A DNA stretch of 64,000 nt from Cedecea neteri (GTDB taxonomy: Bacteria; Pseudomonadota; Gammaproteobacteria; Enterobacterales; Enterobacteriaceae), in NCBI RefSeq assembly GCF_000758325.1, contig NZ_CP009459.1, positions 2,542,001 through 2,606,000 of the forward strand, written 5' to 3'. A program made the position numbers and the translations under genes. Shown here in pieces: positions 12,107 through 22,240 of this stretch (positions are counted from its first letter, which is position 1; every line of letters starts with the position of its first letter). The notes beneath the pieces are model-generated. The model saw only the letters and a program-made list of their open reading frames with translations. It did no database searches and was not told the DNA's origin.

Positions 12107-12257
12107 CTGATTTTGTTATTCTGCGAGCGCTTTCCCGAAGGCTAACGCAACATTGTTAAGCCGGACTCAACGGGGTTCAGGTCGCCACGTATTTCTCCGA
12201 TTGTTTCCTGATTTAATCTCAAGATTCCCGCACACTTCCTGCAACAAGGAGGTGGAT

Positions 12258-14525
12258 GTGTTTTCTATTCCTGCCGTTGCTGGCGCCGTTCTGATGAGTG
12301 CTTTACCACTGTTATGGCTGTCGGTTATTCCAGAACAAAATGGGATTTTACTGTTCGTGGCGGCTGCACTGACACTGGCCGGTTTTTTTGGCCGCATCGG
12401 TTGGGTGCGCTATCTGGTGCTTTGCCTTTTATTCTTGAGCTGGAGCCTGTTGGGCGCGCGGCAAATGCTGGATATGTTCTCTGATTTCGGGGAGAAACCG
12501 ATGACCGTGCAGGTGAAAATTACGAGAAGTGATGGCGAAAAACGGCATGAACTGCGGATAGTCAAACGGGATGAGCGTTACCTGTTTCCTGCGCCAGGCG
12601 TTGTATTGCGAAATAGCGTATTGCCTGAGCCTGTTTGTGAGGGGCAAACATGGTTAATGACGCTACGCCTTCGCCCGGTACATGGGCGTCTTAATGAAGG
12701 TATTTTTGACGGGCAGCGCTATGCGCTTTCGCAGATGCTGCCGTTTAATGGCCGGGTATTGAAAGCAAGCCTGCTATCGGGCAGTTGTAATCTTCGAGGT
12801 CAATGGCTTCAACAAGCCAAAAATGCCACCACCAATCTCCCGTGGCAGGGTGTGATTATCGCTTTGGGTTTTGGGGAGCGAATAGATGTCAGCGCAGACG
12901 TCAAAAAGATTATGCGTGATACCGGGACAGCACATCTGATGGCCATTTCTGGGTTGCATATTGCGTTAGCCGGTGGGATTGGCTGGCTGTTTGCTCGGGC
13001 TCTGCAGTTTTGCCTGCCTGCCTCGATGATAGGGTTTCGCTTTCCCCTGGTGATGAGTTTTAGCGTTGCTCTATTTTACACCTGGCTGTCGGGGATGAAT
13101 CCTCCGGCGGTCAGAACCCAGGTTGGAATGGGCATTTGGGCAATATTGCGTCTGAGCGGCAGAAAGTGGTCATCCTGGGATGTATTGTTGTGTTGTGTCG
13201 CGGGCATTGTGTTTAGCGAACCGATGGCTATTTTGTCTGAAAGTCTTTGGCTTTCCGCGCTGGCGGTATGCGGGCTTATCTTTTGGTACCAGTGGGTGCC
13301 GCAGCCTCACATAACGATAAATCGCTGGCTTCGGCCTTTCGCTGACCTGCTTTATTTGCAAGCAGGCATTACGCTGTTGCTCATTCCACTTCAGGTGATT
13401 TTATTTCACGGCATCAGTATGACTTCGCTGGTTGCTAATCTCTTCGCTGTGCCGTTGATTACCTTTGTTAGCGTGCCTTTAATTTTAGCCGGTATGGTGT
13501 TCGGAGAAATCCCTGTCATTGGCGAGGTGCTTTGGTCACTGGCCGATAAATCACTTGCCGGAGTATTCGGGTTATTGGCTGGGTTGCTGGAGGGGTGGAA
13601 AGAACTCGATCGCCGTTATCAGTTTCTGGCTTTCATTGGCTGGTGGGTCATAGTGATATGGCGATTCGGTTTTTGGCGAAGCTCTTCCGCTACCGCTGCG
13701 GCAGTGTTGCTTGTGATGGCGTTTCCTTTTTGGCGAAAGCCGGGGGCCAATAGCTGGGCCGTGCATATGCTTGACGTGGGCCATGGGCTTGCCGTGGTTA
13801 TTGAGCGTGAAGGGAAAGCGTTACTCTATGACACGGGCAACGCATGGCCAGGGGGAGACGCGGCTAAAGCCGTGATTATTCCCTGGTTAAAATGGCGAAA
13901 CCTTCAGCCAGAGCAGGTAGTTATTAGCCATGAACATCTTGATCACATTGGTGGGTTGAAAAGTCTTAAGCAGCAGTGGCCTGCCTTAAATATTCGTAGC
14001 CCATTGCGCTGGGAGGGTCATGAGTCTTGCTTTCGTGGTCAACAATGGGCATGGCAGGATATTCAATTCGATGTGCTGTGGCCGCCCGAAGAGTTCGAGG
14101 GGAGCAACAACAATCGCTCTTGTGTGGTTAAAGTTAGTCACGGAGGATTCAGCCTTTTGCTTACAGGGGATCTGGAGGCAAATGCAGAATTAGCTATGCT
14201 GAGAAAACGCTGGCAAACGCTAGAAGCAAACGTCCTGCAGGTTCCGCACCACGGGAGCCGAACTTCGTCCAGCGGCCCTTTACTGAGAGCCGTTTCAGGC
14301 ACCGTGGCACTGGCTTCTGCTTCCAGGTTTAACGCCTGGCGTTTACCTTCTTCAACAATTATTAATCGTTACCGACAATACGGTTATCAGTGGCATGACA
14401 CGGCTCAATCAGGGCAACTGACAATTGAAATAAAAGGTGATAAATGGCAAATCTCTGGCTTCAGAGAACAAATATTGCCCCGTTGGTATCATCAGTGGTT
14501 TGGCGTCACCCGAGATAATGGGTAG
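12258..14525 (+). CDS. ycaI: ComEC/Rec2 family DNA-uptake channel protein (YcaI)
   Basis: Inner-membrane protein of the ComEC family, which passes single-stranded DNA into the cytoplasm in competent bacteria; its role in enterics is poorly known. 755 residues from the GTG at 12258, which has AAGGAGG 5 bases upstream; E. coli YcaI has 754. The frame is open to an ATG at 12153, but that extension is polar and unlike the family. Order: N-terminal hydrophobic helices and OB-like region, the competence domain with [19 protein letters not shown] near 225-245, many membrane segments, then a C-terminal metallo-beta-lactamase-like domain with HEHLDHIGG and [11 protein letters not shown]. It precedes msbA by 37 bases and may share its transcript. 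Confidence 0.93.
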   Translation: MFSIPAVAGAVLMSALPLLWLSVIPEQNGILLFVAAALTLAGFFGRIGWVRYLVLCLLFLSWSLLGARQMLDMFSDFGEKPMTVQVKITRSDGEKRHELRIVKRDERYLFPAPGVVLRNSVLPEPVCEGQTWLMTLRLRPVHGRLNEGIFDGQRYALSQMLPFNGRVLKASLLSGSCNLRGQWLQQAKNATTNLPWQGVIIALGFGERIDVSADVKKIMRDTGTAHLMAISGLHIALAGGIGWLFARALQFCLPASMIGFRFPLVMSFSVALFYTWLSGMNPPAVRTQVGMGIWAILRLSGRKWSSWDVLLCCVAGIVFSEPMAILSESLWLSALAVCGLIFWYQWVPQPHITINRWLRPFADLLYLQAGITLLLIPLQVILFHGISMTSLVANLFAVPLITFVSVPLILAGMVFGEIPVIGEVLWSLADKSLAGVFGLLAGLLEGWKELDRRYQFLAFIGWWVIVIWRFGFWRSSSATAAAVLLVMAFPFWRKPGANSWAVHMLDVGHGLAVVIEREGKALLYDTGNAWPGGDAAKAVIIPWLKWRNLQPEQVVISHEHLDHIGGLKSLKQQWPALNIRSPLRWEGHESCFRGQQWAWQDIQFDVLWPPEEFEGSNNNRSCVVKVSHGGFSLLLTGDLEANAELAMLRKRWQTLEANVLQVPHHGSRTSSSGPLLRAVSGTVALASASRFNAWRLPSSTIINRYRQYGYQWHDTAQSGQLTIEIKGDKWQISGFREQILPRWYHQWFGVTRDNG

Positions 14526-14562
14526 AATGTGCGGCTATTTCATAAAAGGCTGGTTCGACTTA

Positions 14563-16311
14563 ATGCAGAACGATAAAGATCTCTCCACATGGCAGACTTT
14601 CCGCCGGCTCTGGCCGATGATTTCCCCCTTTAGAACGGGTCTGATTGTGGCTGGGATAGCGTTAATCCTCAATGCGGCGAGCGATACCTACATGCTTTCG
14701 CTGCTTAAGCCATTACTGGATGATGGTTTTGGTAAAACGGATTCTTCTGTACTGCTATGGATGCCTCTGGCAGTGATTGCGTTGATGCTGCTGCGCGGCG
14801 TGACCAGCTATGTTTCAAGCTACTGTATTTCATGGGTGTCAGGCATGGTGGTAATGAACATGCGTCGCCGCTTGTTCAGCCACATGATGGGGATGCCGGT
14901 TTCATTTTTCGACCAGCAATCCACCGGGACATTACTCTCCCGTATTACCTATGACTCGGAGCAGGTTGCCTCCTCTTCCTCTGGCGCGCTCATCACCGTC
15001 GTCCGTGAGGGAGCATCAATTATTGGCCTGTTTGTGCTGATGTTCTGGTATAGCTGGCAGCTCTCAGTGATCCTGATTGTGTTAGCACCCATTGTGTCTT
15101 TTGCTATTCGCTTTGTCTCTAAGCGCTTCCGTAATATCAGCAAAAACATGCAGAACACCATGGGGCAGGTGACGACCAGCGCAGAGCAAATGCTGAAGGG
15201 GCACAAAGAAGTGCTGATTTTCGGTGGCCAGCAGGTAGAAACCGACCGTTTTGATAAAGTCAGTAACCGCATGCGTAATCAGGGGATGAAGCTGGTTTCA
15301 GCCTCTTCTATCTCTGACCCGATTATTCAGCTTATTGCTTCCCTGGCGTTGGCCTTTGTGCTTTATGCCGCTAGCTTCCCTAGCATTATGGAAACCCTGA
15401 CTGCCGGTACCATTACCGTAGTTTTCTCTTCCATGATTGCGCTAATGCGTCCGCTTAAGTCACTGACTAACGTTAATGCTCAATTCCAGCGCGGGATGGC
15501 AGCATGCCAAACGCTGTTCTCTATCCTTGACTCGGAGCAGGAAAAGGACGACGGCAAGCTCGTTATCGAACGTTCTAAAGGTGACGTTGAATTTCGCAAT
15601 GTGACTTTCACTTACCCAGGGCGTGATGCCCCTGCACTGCGCAACATTAATCTGACCATCCCTGCAGGAAAAACCGTTGCGCTGGTAGGGCGTTCAGGTT
15701 CGGGCAAATCGACCATTGCCAGCCTGATCACGCGTTTCTACGAGCAGCAGGAAGGTACAATCCTGATTGATGGGCATGATGTACGTGAATACACCCTTGC
15801 GTCTCTGCGCAACCAGGTGGGGTTGGTGTCGCAAAATGTTCATCTCTTTAACGATACCGTGGCAAATAATATTGCCTATGCCCGCACCGGCGAGTATACC
15901 CGTGAAGATATCGAAAAGGCCGCACGCATGGCCTACGCGATGGACTTCATCAGCAAAATGGACAACGGGCTCGATACTCTGATCGGTGAGAATGGTGTGC
16001 TCCTCTCTGGCGGCCAGCGTCAGCGTATCGCCATTGCTCGTGCACTGCTGCGTGATAGCCCAATCCTGGTTCTGGATGAAGCAACCTCTGCCCTCGACAC
16101 GGAATCAGAACGCGCGATTCAATCCGCTTTGGATGAACTGCAAAAAAACCGCACATCACTGGTGATTGCTCACCGTCTGTCGACGATTGAGCAGGCTGAT
16201 GAAATCGTGGTGGTGGAAGATGGTTGTATCGTCGAACGCGGACCTCACCTGGAGCTGCTGGCCCACCGTGGCGTCTATGCCCAGCTACATAAGATGCAAT
16301 TCGGCGAATGA
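14563..16311 (+). CDS. msbA: Lipid A export ABC transporter (flippase) MsbA
   Basis: Essential homodimeric inner-membrane ABC transporter that flips core lipid A to the periplasmic leaflet. 582 residues from [17 protein letters not shown], equal to E. coli. The N-terminal half carries six membrane helices. The nucleotide-binding domain has Walker [10 protein letters not shown] near 376-384, signature [10 protein letters not shown] near 481 and Walker B ILVLDEAT near 500. The frame is open 42 codons further upstream into comEC; the ATG at 14563 gives the family start. It overlaps lpxK by 4 bases (ATGA), so lipid A export and 4'-phosphorylation are translationally coupled. Confidence 0.98.
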   Translation: MQNDKDLSTWQTFRRLWPMISPFRTGLIVAGIALILNAASDTYMLSLLKPLLDDGFGKTDSSVLLWMPLAVIALMLLRGVTSYVSSYCISWVSGMVVMNMRRRLFSHMMGMPVSFFDQQSTGTLLSRITYDSEQVASSSSGALITVVREGASIIGLFVLMFWYSWQLSVILIVLAPIVSFAIRFVSKRFRNISKNMQNTMGQVTTSAEQMLKGHKEVLIFGGQQVETDRFDKVSNRMRNQGMKLVSASSISDPIIQLIASLALAFVLYAASFPSIMETLTAGTITVVFSSMIALMRPLKSLTNVNAQFQRGMAACQTLFSILDSEQEKDDGKLVIERSKGDVEFRNVTFTYPGRDAPALRNINLTIPAGKTVALVGRSGSGKSTIASLITRFYEQQEGTILIDGHDVREYTLASLRNQVGLVSQNVHLFNDTVANNIAYARTGEYTREDIEKAARMAYAMDFISKMDNGLDTLIGENGVLLSGGQRQRIAIARALLRDSPILVLDEATSALDTESERAIQSALDELQKNRTSLVIAHRLSTIEQADEIVVVEDGCIVERGPHLELLAHRGVYAQLHKMQFGE

Positions 16312-17291
16312 TAGAGCGTATCTGGTCGGGAAAATCACCTCTCTACCTGCTGCTGTTGCCGCTTTCGTGGCTTTATGGCCTGGTGAGCGGCGTTATTCGC
16401 CTGTCTTACCGTATTGGTCTGCGTGCCATATGGCGTGCCCCAGTACCTGTGGTCGTTGTTGGAAACCTGACTGCGGGGGGAAACGGGAAAACACCCGTTG
16501 TTATCTGGCTTGTGGAGCAACTACAGCAGCGCGGTGTGCGGGTTGGCGTTGTGTCCCGGGGCTACGGCGGAAAAGCGGCAGCGTACCCTTTGCTGCTTGA
16601 CGCAAAAACCACGCCTTCCGAAGCAGGAGACGAACCGGTACTTATTTTTCAACGCACCGGGGCGCCCGTCGCCGTTGCGCCAAAACGTAGCGAGGCTGTA
16701 AAAGCCCTCATCGCGGCTGAAGCTCCACAAATCATCATTACGGACGATGGCCTGCAGCATTATGCTCTGGGGCGTGATAAAGAAATCGTTGTGATCGACG
16801 GGGCACGTAGGTTCGGTAATGGCTGGTGGCTACCTGCCGGGCCAATGCGCGAAAGAGCGGGGCGTCTTCGCAGTGTAGACGCAATTATCGTGAACGGGGG
16901 GGAACCGCAGGCTGGTGAAATCGCCATGCGTTTAAAGCCCGGGCCCGCCATTAACGTACTCACCGGTGAACGTCGTCCGGTCACTGATTTTACTGGGGTT
17001 GTGGCCATGGCCGGTATTGGTCATCCACCGCGTTTCTTTGCCACGCTTGCACAATGCGGTATTACGCCGGTGAAAACAGTGGCGCTGGCCGATCACCAGG
17101 CAATTACCGAACAGGATATGTTGGCTATCGCGACGGCGGAGCAAGTCGTATTGATGACGGAAAAAGATGCCGTAAAATGCCGCGCGTTTGCCGGGGGCCA
17201 TACAAACTGGTGGTATCTGCCGGTTGATGCGCAGCTCGATTCGCCTCTCGCAGAAACGCTCCTCAAGCAATTACTCGCGCTGGTGCGTTAA
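16308..17291 (+). CDS. lpxK: Tetraacyldisaccharide 4'-kinase
   Basis: Adds the 4'-phosphate to the tetraacyldisaccharide precursor to form lipid IVA at the inner face of the inner membrane. 327 residues against 328 in E. coli. The P-loop-like [17 protein letters not shown] is near residues 52-68, preceded by a hydrophobic N-terminal helix, and the conserved DDGLQHYAL is near 145-153. It starts inside the msbA stop (ATGA). Confidence 0.98.
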   Translation: MIERIWSGKSPLYLLLLPLSWLYGLVSGVIRLSYRIGLRAIWRAPVPVVVVGNLTAGGNGKTPVVIWLVEQLQQRGVRVGVVSRGYGGKAAAYPLLLDAKTTPSEAGDEPVLIFQRTGAPVAVAPKRSEAVKALIAAEAPQIIITDDGLQHYALGRDKEIVVIDGARRFGNGWWLPAGPMRERAGRLRSVDAIIVNGGEPQAGEIAMRLKPGPAINVLTGERRPVTDFTGVVAMAGIGHPPRFFATLAQCGITPVKTVALADHQAITEQDMLAIATAEQVVLMTEKDAVKCRAFAGGHTNWWYLPVDAQLDSPLAETLLKQLLALVR

Positions 17292-17334
17292 TCTCTGCGG
17301 CACCGGTTTTTCATTCGTTGATTACAGGTGTGCC

Positions 17335-18567
17335 ATGACCGTTTCACAACTTTCATTACGAGCAGCCCGAAATCTCCACCTTGCAGCCCAGGGGTTACGC
17401 CAAAAGCCTCGCCGTCGTGCACGGCCCTCTGACGTTGCCGACGCGATCTCCCGCATGTCGCTACTGCAAATTGACACCATTAATATTGTTGCTCGTAGCC
17501 CTTACCTGGTCTTATTCAGTCGCCTTGGGCAGTATGAATCCGGCTGGCTTGATCGTGCCCTGGCGAGCGGAGAGCTAATTGAATACTGGGCGCATGAAGC
17601 CTGTTTTTTGCCGAAAAAAGATTTTGCGCTAATTCGCCACCGGATGCTGAGCCCTGAGAACATGGGCTGGAAATATCGTCCCGAGTGGATGGCGGAGCAT
17701 GCGGAAGATATAAGCCAGCTGCTGGCTTATATCAAAGACAATGGCCCCGTCCGCTCCGCTGATTTTGAGCATCCACGCAAAGGCGCGAGCGGCTGGTGGG
17801 AATGGAAGCCACAGAAAAAACATCTTGAAGGATTATTTACCGCCGGACAGGTGATGGTGACGGAACGGCGTAATTTTCAACGGGTTTACGATTTAACTCA
17901 GCGGGTTATGCCGCACTGGAACGATGATCTGCATCTGATAGAGCAGCCAGATGCGGAACAGCTCATGCTGGAAAACAGCGCTCGTAGTTTGGGGATCTTT
18001 CGCCCGGAATGGCTGGCAGATTACTATCGACTGAAAAACCTGACGTTAAAACCTCTGATAGAAAACTGGCTTTCAGCGGGGAACATCATTCGCGTCCAGG
18101 TTGATAAGTTGGGCGAAATGCTGTTGCATCACTCGCTGCTACCGCTGCTTGAAAAAGCGCAGCAAAATCAGCTTAACGCCACCCACAGCGCCGTGCTCTC
18201 ACCGTTTGACCCGGTCGTTTGGGACCGCCGCAGAGCAGAAGTGCTGTTTAACTTTTCCTATCGGCTGGAATGCTATACCCCGGCAGAAAAGCGCCGGTAC
18301 GGTTATTTTGTTTTGCCGCTGCTGCACAAAGGGGCGCTGGTTGGCAGGATCGATGCCAAAATGCACCGTAAGCAGGGGGCGCTGGAGGTAATAAGCCTCT
18401 ATCTGGAAGACGGCATAAAAGTTACAGACGCTTTGCAGGAAGGCCTGCATGGCGCGCTGACGGAATTTGCGCGCTGGCAATCCGCGACGCATCTTACCCT
18501 GGGTATTTTGCCCGCAGAATTGAGAGAAAGCTGGGGTACTGGCTGGGAAATGCCCCCGACTGGCTAG
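17335..18567 (+). CDS. ycaQ: Crosslink DNA glycosylase YcaQ (AlkX/AlkZ family)
   Basis: Winged-helix DNA glycosylase of the HTH_42 family. The E. coli protein unhooks interstrand crosslinks made by nitrogen mustards. 410 residues from MTVSQLSLRAARNLH, exactly the E. coli length. The catalytic Q-x-D motif is present as SLLQIDTINIV near residues 43-53. ARKGASGWWEW-type conserved residues appear as PRKGASGWWEWKP near 147. An upstream in-frame extension into lpxK (to 17188) is rejected. It follows lpxK after 43 bases without a terminator, so read-through from the msbA-lpxK operon is likely. Confidence 0.95.
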   Translation: MTVSQLSLRAARNLHLAAQGLRQKPRRRARPSDVADAISRMSLLQIDTINIVARSPYLVLFSRLGQYESGWLDRALASGELIEYWAHEACFLPKKDFALIRHRMLSPENMGWKYRPEWMAEHAEDISQLLAYIKDNGPVRSADFEHPRKGASGWWEWKPQKKHLEGLFTAGQVMVTERRNFQRVYDLTQRVMPHWNDDLHLIEQPDAEQLMLENSARSLGIFRPEWLADYYRLKNLTLKPLIENWLSAGNIIRVQVDKLGEMLLHHSLLPLLEKAQQNQLNATHSAVLSPFDPVVWDRRRAEVLFNFSYRLECYTPAEKRRYGYFVLPLLHKGALVGRIDAKMHRKQGALEVISLYLEDGIKVTDALQEGLHGALTEFARWQSATHLTLGILPAELRESWGTGWEMPPTG

Positions 18568-18615
18568 TCATTTATGCTATTCTGGTGCCGTTGATGGCAC
18601 TCATCTGGAGTAATT

Positions 18616-18798
18616 ATGGAAAGTCGTTTACTTGAAATCATTGCCTGCCCGGTTTGTAACGGCAAGCTCTACTATAACCAGGAAAAGCAAGAGCTTATCT
18701 GCAAGCCTGATGGCCTGGCCTTCCCGCTGCGTGACGGCATCCCGGTTCTGCTGGAAAGCGAAGCCCGTACGCTGACTTCAGACGAGACCAACCCATGA
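18616..18798 (+). CDS. ycaR: Trm112-like small protein YcaR (UPF0434)
   Basis: 60 residues, equal to E. coli. It begins [20 protein letters not shown] and shows one CxxC pair (11-14) with a third cysteine near residue 30, a reduced zinc-ribbon of the Trm112 family. Function unknown; Trm112 proteins elsewhere activate methyltransferases. CTGGAG lies ahead of the ATG. It overlaps kdsB by 4 bases (ATGA), so translation is coupled. Confidence 0.95.
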   Translation: MESRLLEIIACPVCNGKLYYNQEKQELICKPDGLAFPLRDGIPVLLESEARTLTSDETNP

Positions 18799-19541
18799 GT
18801 TTTGTCGCCATTATTCCGGCGCGATATGCGTCTACGCGCCTGCCAGGTAAGCCTTTAAAAGAAATCAACGGCAAAGCCATGGTTCTGCATGTTCTGGATC
18901 GCGCTCGCGAATCCGGCGCTGAACGTATCATTGTCGCGACCGATCACCCGGAAGTTGCAAGAGTCGTCGAAGCGGCAGGTGGAGAAGTTTGCCTGACCAG
19001 CCCCGATCATCAGTCCGGTACCGAACGCCTGGCAGAAGTTATTGAGAAATGTGGCTTCAGTGACGACACGGTCATCGTGAACGTACAGGGCGACGAGCCA
19101 ATGATCCCACCGGTCATTATTCAGCAGGTTGCTAACAACGTCGCTAACAGTAAAGCCGGTATGGCAACGCTTGCGGTGCCGATCGAATCAGCGGAAGAAG
19201 CGTTTAATCCGAATGCGGTAAAAGTGGTCATGGATGCGCAGGGCTACGCGCTTTATTTCTCACGCGCCACGATTCCGTGGGATCGCGAGCGTTTTGCCGC
19301 TTCACGTGAAGAGATTGGCGATACCTTCCTGCGTCATATCGGCATTTATGGCTATCGTGCTGGCTTCATCCGTCGCTACGTCAGCTGGGCACCGAGCCAG
19401 CTTGAACAAATCGAAATGCTTGAGCAGCTGCGCGTTTTGTGGAACGGCGAAAAAATACATGTTGCCGTGGCGAAAGCCATCCCGAGCATTGGCGTGGATA
19501 CGCCAGAAGATCTTGAACGCGTCCGTCTCGCAATGCGCTAA
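18795..19541 (+). CDS. kdsB: 3-deoxy-manno-octulosonate cytidylyltransferase
   Basis: Activates Kdo with CTP to CMP-Kdo, the donor for lipopolysaccharide inner core; cytoplasmic. 248 residues, equal to E. coli. The nucleotide-binding motif [14 protein letters not shown] is at residues 8-21, and [12 protein letters not shown] near 95-106 carries the metal-binding aspartate. It is coupled to ycaR and ends at an intrinsic terminator. Confidence 0.98.
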   Translation: MSFVAIIPARYASTRLPGKPLKEINGKAMVLHVLDRARESGAERIIVATDHPEVARVVEAAGGEVCLTSPDHQSGTERLAEVIEKCGFSDDTVIVNVQGDEPMIPPVIIQQVANNVANSKAGMATLAVPIESAEEAFNPNAVKVVMDAQGYALYFSRATIPWDRERFAASREEIGDTFLRHIGIYGYRAGFIRRYVSWAPSQLEQIEMLEQLRVLWNGEKIHVAVAKAIPSIGVDTPEDLERVRLAMR

Positions 19542-19563
19542 TTCACCTTCAGCGTGAACAATC

Positions 19564-19592
19564 AAACCGGCTGACCAGGCCGGTTTTTCTTT
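19564..19592 (+). terminator. Intrinsic terminator after kdsB
   Basis: AAACCGGC / GCCGGTTT stem with a 7-base loop, then TTCTTTTTCT. Confidence 0.82.
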
Positions 19593-19678
19593 TTCTGAAA
19601 CCCAATTGATCTGGAGTGGTGACAACTTCGCCTGGTGCGCTCATTATTAAATCAACAGTATTACCAGGGGAAATCGGT

Positions 19679-20572
19679 ATGGAATTGCTGCGTAAGGAGC
19701 TAAGTCACCTGCTGGGTGAGAAATTAAGCCGTATTGAGTGCATTAGCGAACATGCGGAAACGGCGCTTTGGTCGCTCTACGACAGCGGGGGCCACGCGAT
19801 GCCGCTGCTCGCCAAGAGCTTTACCTCGCCGGGCCTGGCGACACAGCTGGCCTGGAAAATGTCGATGCTGGCACGTTCAGGCACCGTCCGCATGCCGGTG
19901 GTCTACGGCGTGTTGACTCATGAAGAACATCCTGGCCCGGACGTTTTGCTGATGGAGCGCCTGCGAGGGGTTCCCGGTGAAGCGCCAACCCGGACGCCTG
20001 ACCGCTGGGAGCAGCTCAAGGACCAAATTGTTGAGGGCCTGTTAGCCTGGCACCGCGTGGACAGCAGCGGCTGTGTGGGGAACGTCGACAGTACTCAGGA
20101 AAATATCTGGCCGCACTGGTACCGCCAGCGCGTTGAAGTGCTCTGGACGACGCTCAATCAGTACCAGAACACCGGGTTAACCATGCAGGATAAACGTATT
20201 CTGTTCCGTACTCGCGAATGTCTGCCGCGTATGTTCGAAGACTTCAGCGATAACTGTGTGCTTATCCACGGCAACTTTTCTCTTCGCAGCATGCTGAAGG
20301 ATTCCCGTAGCGATCAATTGCTGGCGATGGTTAATCCCGGGGTTATGCTTTGGGCTCCGCGAGAATATGAGCTGTTTCGCCTGGCTGAGCCTGGCCAGGC
20401 CGAAAGCCTGCTTTGGCGCTATTTACAGCGCGCCCCGGTCGCTGAATCTTTCCTCTGGCGGCGCTGGTTATATGTACTGTGGGATGAGGTAGCACAACTG
20501 CTGCAAACCGGTCGACTCAACCGGCCGGTTTTTGACAATGCCTCTAAGTCATTGCTGCCCTGGCTCTCCTGA
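19679..20572 (+). CDS. ycbJ: YcbJ, putative phosphotransferase-fold protein
   Basis: 297 residues from MELLRKELSHLLGEKLSR, exactly the E. coli length. A longer frame to 19616 uses a non-family N-terminus and is rejected. It resembles the aminoglycoside-phosphotransferase/choline-kinase fold: CVLIHGNFSLRSMLKD near 204-219 is in the place of the kinase HGD-x4-N catalytic loop, with Asn instead of Asp, so activity is doubtful. PGPDVLLMERLRGVPGE near 84 resembles the nucleotide-binding hinge. Function unknown. It ends convergently with elyC with a 24-base overlap of the two coding regions. Confidence 0.9.
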   Translation: MELLRKELSHLLGEKLSRIECISEHAETALWSLYDSGGHAMPLLAKSFTSPGLATQLAWKMSMLARSGTVRMPVVYGVLTHEEHPGPDVLLMERLRGVPGEAPTRTPDRWEQLKDQIVEGLLAWHRVDSSGCVGNVDSTQENIWPHWYRQRVEVLWTTLNQYQNTGLTMQDKRILFRTRECLPRMFEDFSDNCVLIHGNFSLRSMLKDSRSDQLLAMVNPGVMLWAPREYELFRLAEPGQAESLLWRYLQRAPVAESFLWRRWLYVLWDEVAQLLQTGRLNRPVFDNASKSLLPWLS

Positions 20573-21328
20573 CGGGCCTTTTAGCCACTGCCACAGGCGC
20601 CCGAGTGTTTCATAGCCCACGCGCTCACTGTGCATCAGCCATATCGGGTCGGGGATAGCCTTTTCCCACGGGTTAAGCGGAGAGGTTATTGCCAACTGGT
20701 TAGCCGGAGCAGGGAGAGGATGCAGCCCGGCTCGGGTGAAGAAGATCATCGCCCGCGGCAGGTGCGAAGCTGACGTCACCAGAATGAATGGCTGCTGTCC
20801 TATCATCTTCGCCACTGCGTGGGCTTCCTCTTCTGTGTCTTTTGGCGTGTCCAGCGTAATGATGTCGTCTCTGGCAACGCCGAGGCTTTCCGCAACCCTG
20901 GCGCCAGCTTCTGCGGTACTGACGGGGTTTGTCATTGCTCTGGCTCCGGTAAAGATAAGTTTTGCCCCCGGATTGAGTTGTTTCAGACGAATCGCTTCGG
21001 CGAGTCGCGGTAGACTGTTGTCGATCAGATTTGAGCTGGGGGCCCAGTCCGGGTTCCAGGTGTAGCCGCCGCCCAGTACAACAATGTAGCGAGCGTTGTC
21101 GCCGTGCTGGCGAGTGGCGTAGGTGTCTTCTATAGGCTTTAACATCCAGTCCGCGACGGGCTGCAGGCTAATCAGAAAAAGTACCAGCCAGCTGGCCGTG
21201 AGTAACCCTTTGGCCGTTTTTTGCCAGCGGGTAAACCAGAGCAGCACCAGGGCAACGCCCATGGTTAACAGCAGGAATGGCAGGGGAAGTAGCAGGCCGC
21301 CAATGATTTTTTTCAGTATAAAAAGCAT
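20549..21328 (-). CDS. elyC: Envelope biogenesis factor ElyC (DUF218)
   Basis: Inner-membrane protein needed in E. coli for peptidoglycan synthesis at low temperature, linked to undecaprenyl phosphate recycling. 259 residues from MLFILKKIIGGLLLPL, exactly the E. coli length; a longer frame to 21394 is rejected. Two N-terminal membrane helices (about 10-32 and 37-55) are followed by a periplasmic DUF218 domain with YIVVLGGGYTWNP near 78 and LVTSASHLPRAM near 179. It is divergent from cmoM and convergent with ycbJ. Confidence 0.95.
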   Translation of the reverse strand: MLFILKKIIGGLLLPLPFLLLTMGVALVLLWFTRWQKTAKGLLTASWLVLFLISLQPVADWMLKPIEDTYATRQHGDNARYIVVLGGGYTWNPDWAPSSNLIDNSLPRLAEAIRLKQLNPGAKLIFTGARAMTNPVSTAEAGARVAESLGVARDDIITLDTPKDTEEEAHAVAKMIGQQPFILVTSASHLPRAMIFFTRAGLHPLPAPANQLAITSPLNPWEKAIPDPIWLMHSERVGYETLGRLWQWLKGPSGEPGQQ

Positions 21329-21460
21329 GAAATTCGGATCCTTTTTAACCATCCAGCAGGTAAACCCCCGTGATATTACACCAGATGGGTTCATTCTCGT
21401 CCCGCCTGTGCCAAAATAGCGGTTTTGTCAGATGACCTCTTTTGCCACGGAGCTGTACCT

Positions 21461-22237
21461 ATGGGTGACCGCAATTTTGACGATATTGCCGAGAAGTTTT
21501 CGCACAATATCTATGGCACAACCAAAGGCCAGTTGCGGCAGGCGATTCTCTGGCAGGATCTGGATGCTTTTCTGGCGACACAGCCCGCGACCCTAAAGGT
21601 GTTGGATGCCGGAGGTGGGGAGGGGCAAACGGCCACCCGTTTTGCTGAGCGGGGCCACGAAGTCGTGCTTTGCGATGTGTCCGCCGAAATGATTGCGCGT
21701 GCAAAAATGCTCGCTCAGGAGAAAGGTGTGAGCGACAACATGCATTTTGTACAATCTGCCGCTCAGGATATGGCTCAACATTTGGAAAGCCCGGTTGATC
21801 TGATATTGTTCCATGCGGTGCTTGAGTGGGTTACCGATCCTCAGGCCGTGCTAAAAGCCCTTTGGGATTGTTTGCGTCCCGGCGGCACTTTGTCGCTAAT
21901 GTTCTACAATGCAAACGGCCTGCTGATGCGAAACATGTTTGTCGGAAACTTCGAATATGTACTGCAGGGGATGAAAAAAAATAAGCGCAAAACCCTTTCG
22001 CCCGACAATCCGCTGCAGCCAGAACAGGTTTACCACTGGCTGGAGCAAATTGGCTGGCAAATTACCGGTAAAACCGGCGTGCGGGTGTTTCACGATTACC
22101 TGCGAGATAAACACAAACAACGAGATGGTTTTGACGATTTGCTGACGCTGGAGACGCGTTATTGTCGGCAGGAGCCGTTTATCAGTCTCGGCCGCTATAT
22201 TCACGTAACCGCGTTTAAGCCGCAGAGCCAAGGATAA
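21461..22237 (+). CDS. cmoM: tRNA 5-carboxymethoxyuridine methyltransferase
   Basis: SAM-dependent enzyme (formerly smtA) that methylates cmo5U34 of tRNAs to mcmo5U. 258 residues from MGDRNFDDIAEKFS; E. coli has 261. SAM motif I is VLDAGGGEGQTATRF near 46-60 and motif II/III is seen as LILFHAVLEWVTDP near 112. GGAG lies 8 bases before the ATG at 21461; an upstream TTG at 21425 is not needed. It is first in the cmoM-mukF-mukE-mukB gene set, 3 bases before mukF. Confidence 0.95.
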   Translation: MGDRNFDDIAEKFSHNIYGTTKGQLRQAILWQDLDAFLATQPATLKVLDAGGGEGQTATRFAERGHEVVLCDVSAEMIARAKMLAQEKGVSDNMHFVQSAAQDMAQHLESPVDLILFHAVLEWVTDPQAVLKALWDCLRPGGTLSLMFYNANGLLMRNMFVGNFEYVLQGMKKNKRKTLSPDNPLQPEQVYHWLEQIGWQITGKTGVRVFHDYLRDKHKQRDGFDDLLTLETRYCRQEPFISLGRYIHVTAFKPQSQG

Positions 22238-22240
22238 ATT

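Noticed and set aside
12153-12257. N-terminal extension of the ComEC-like protein to an upstream ATG
   Set aside because: The GTG at 12258 has a strong ribosome site and gives the family length; the extension is not hydrophobic and overlaps the likely leader.
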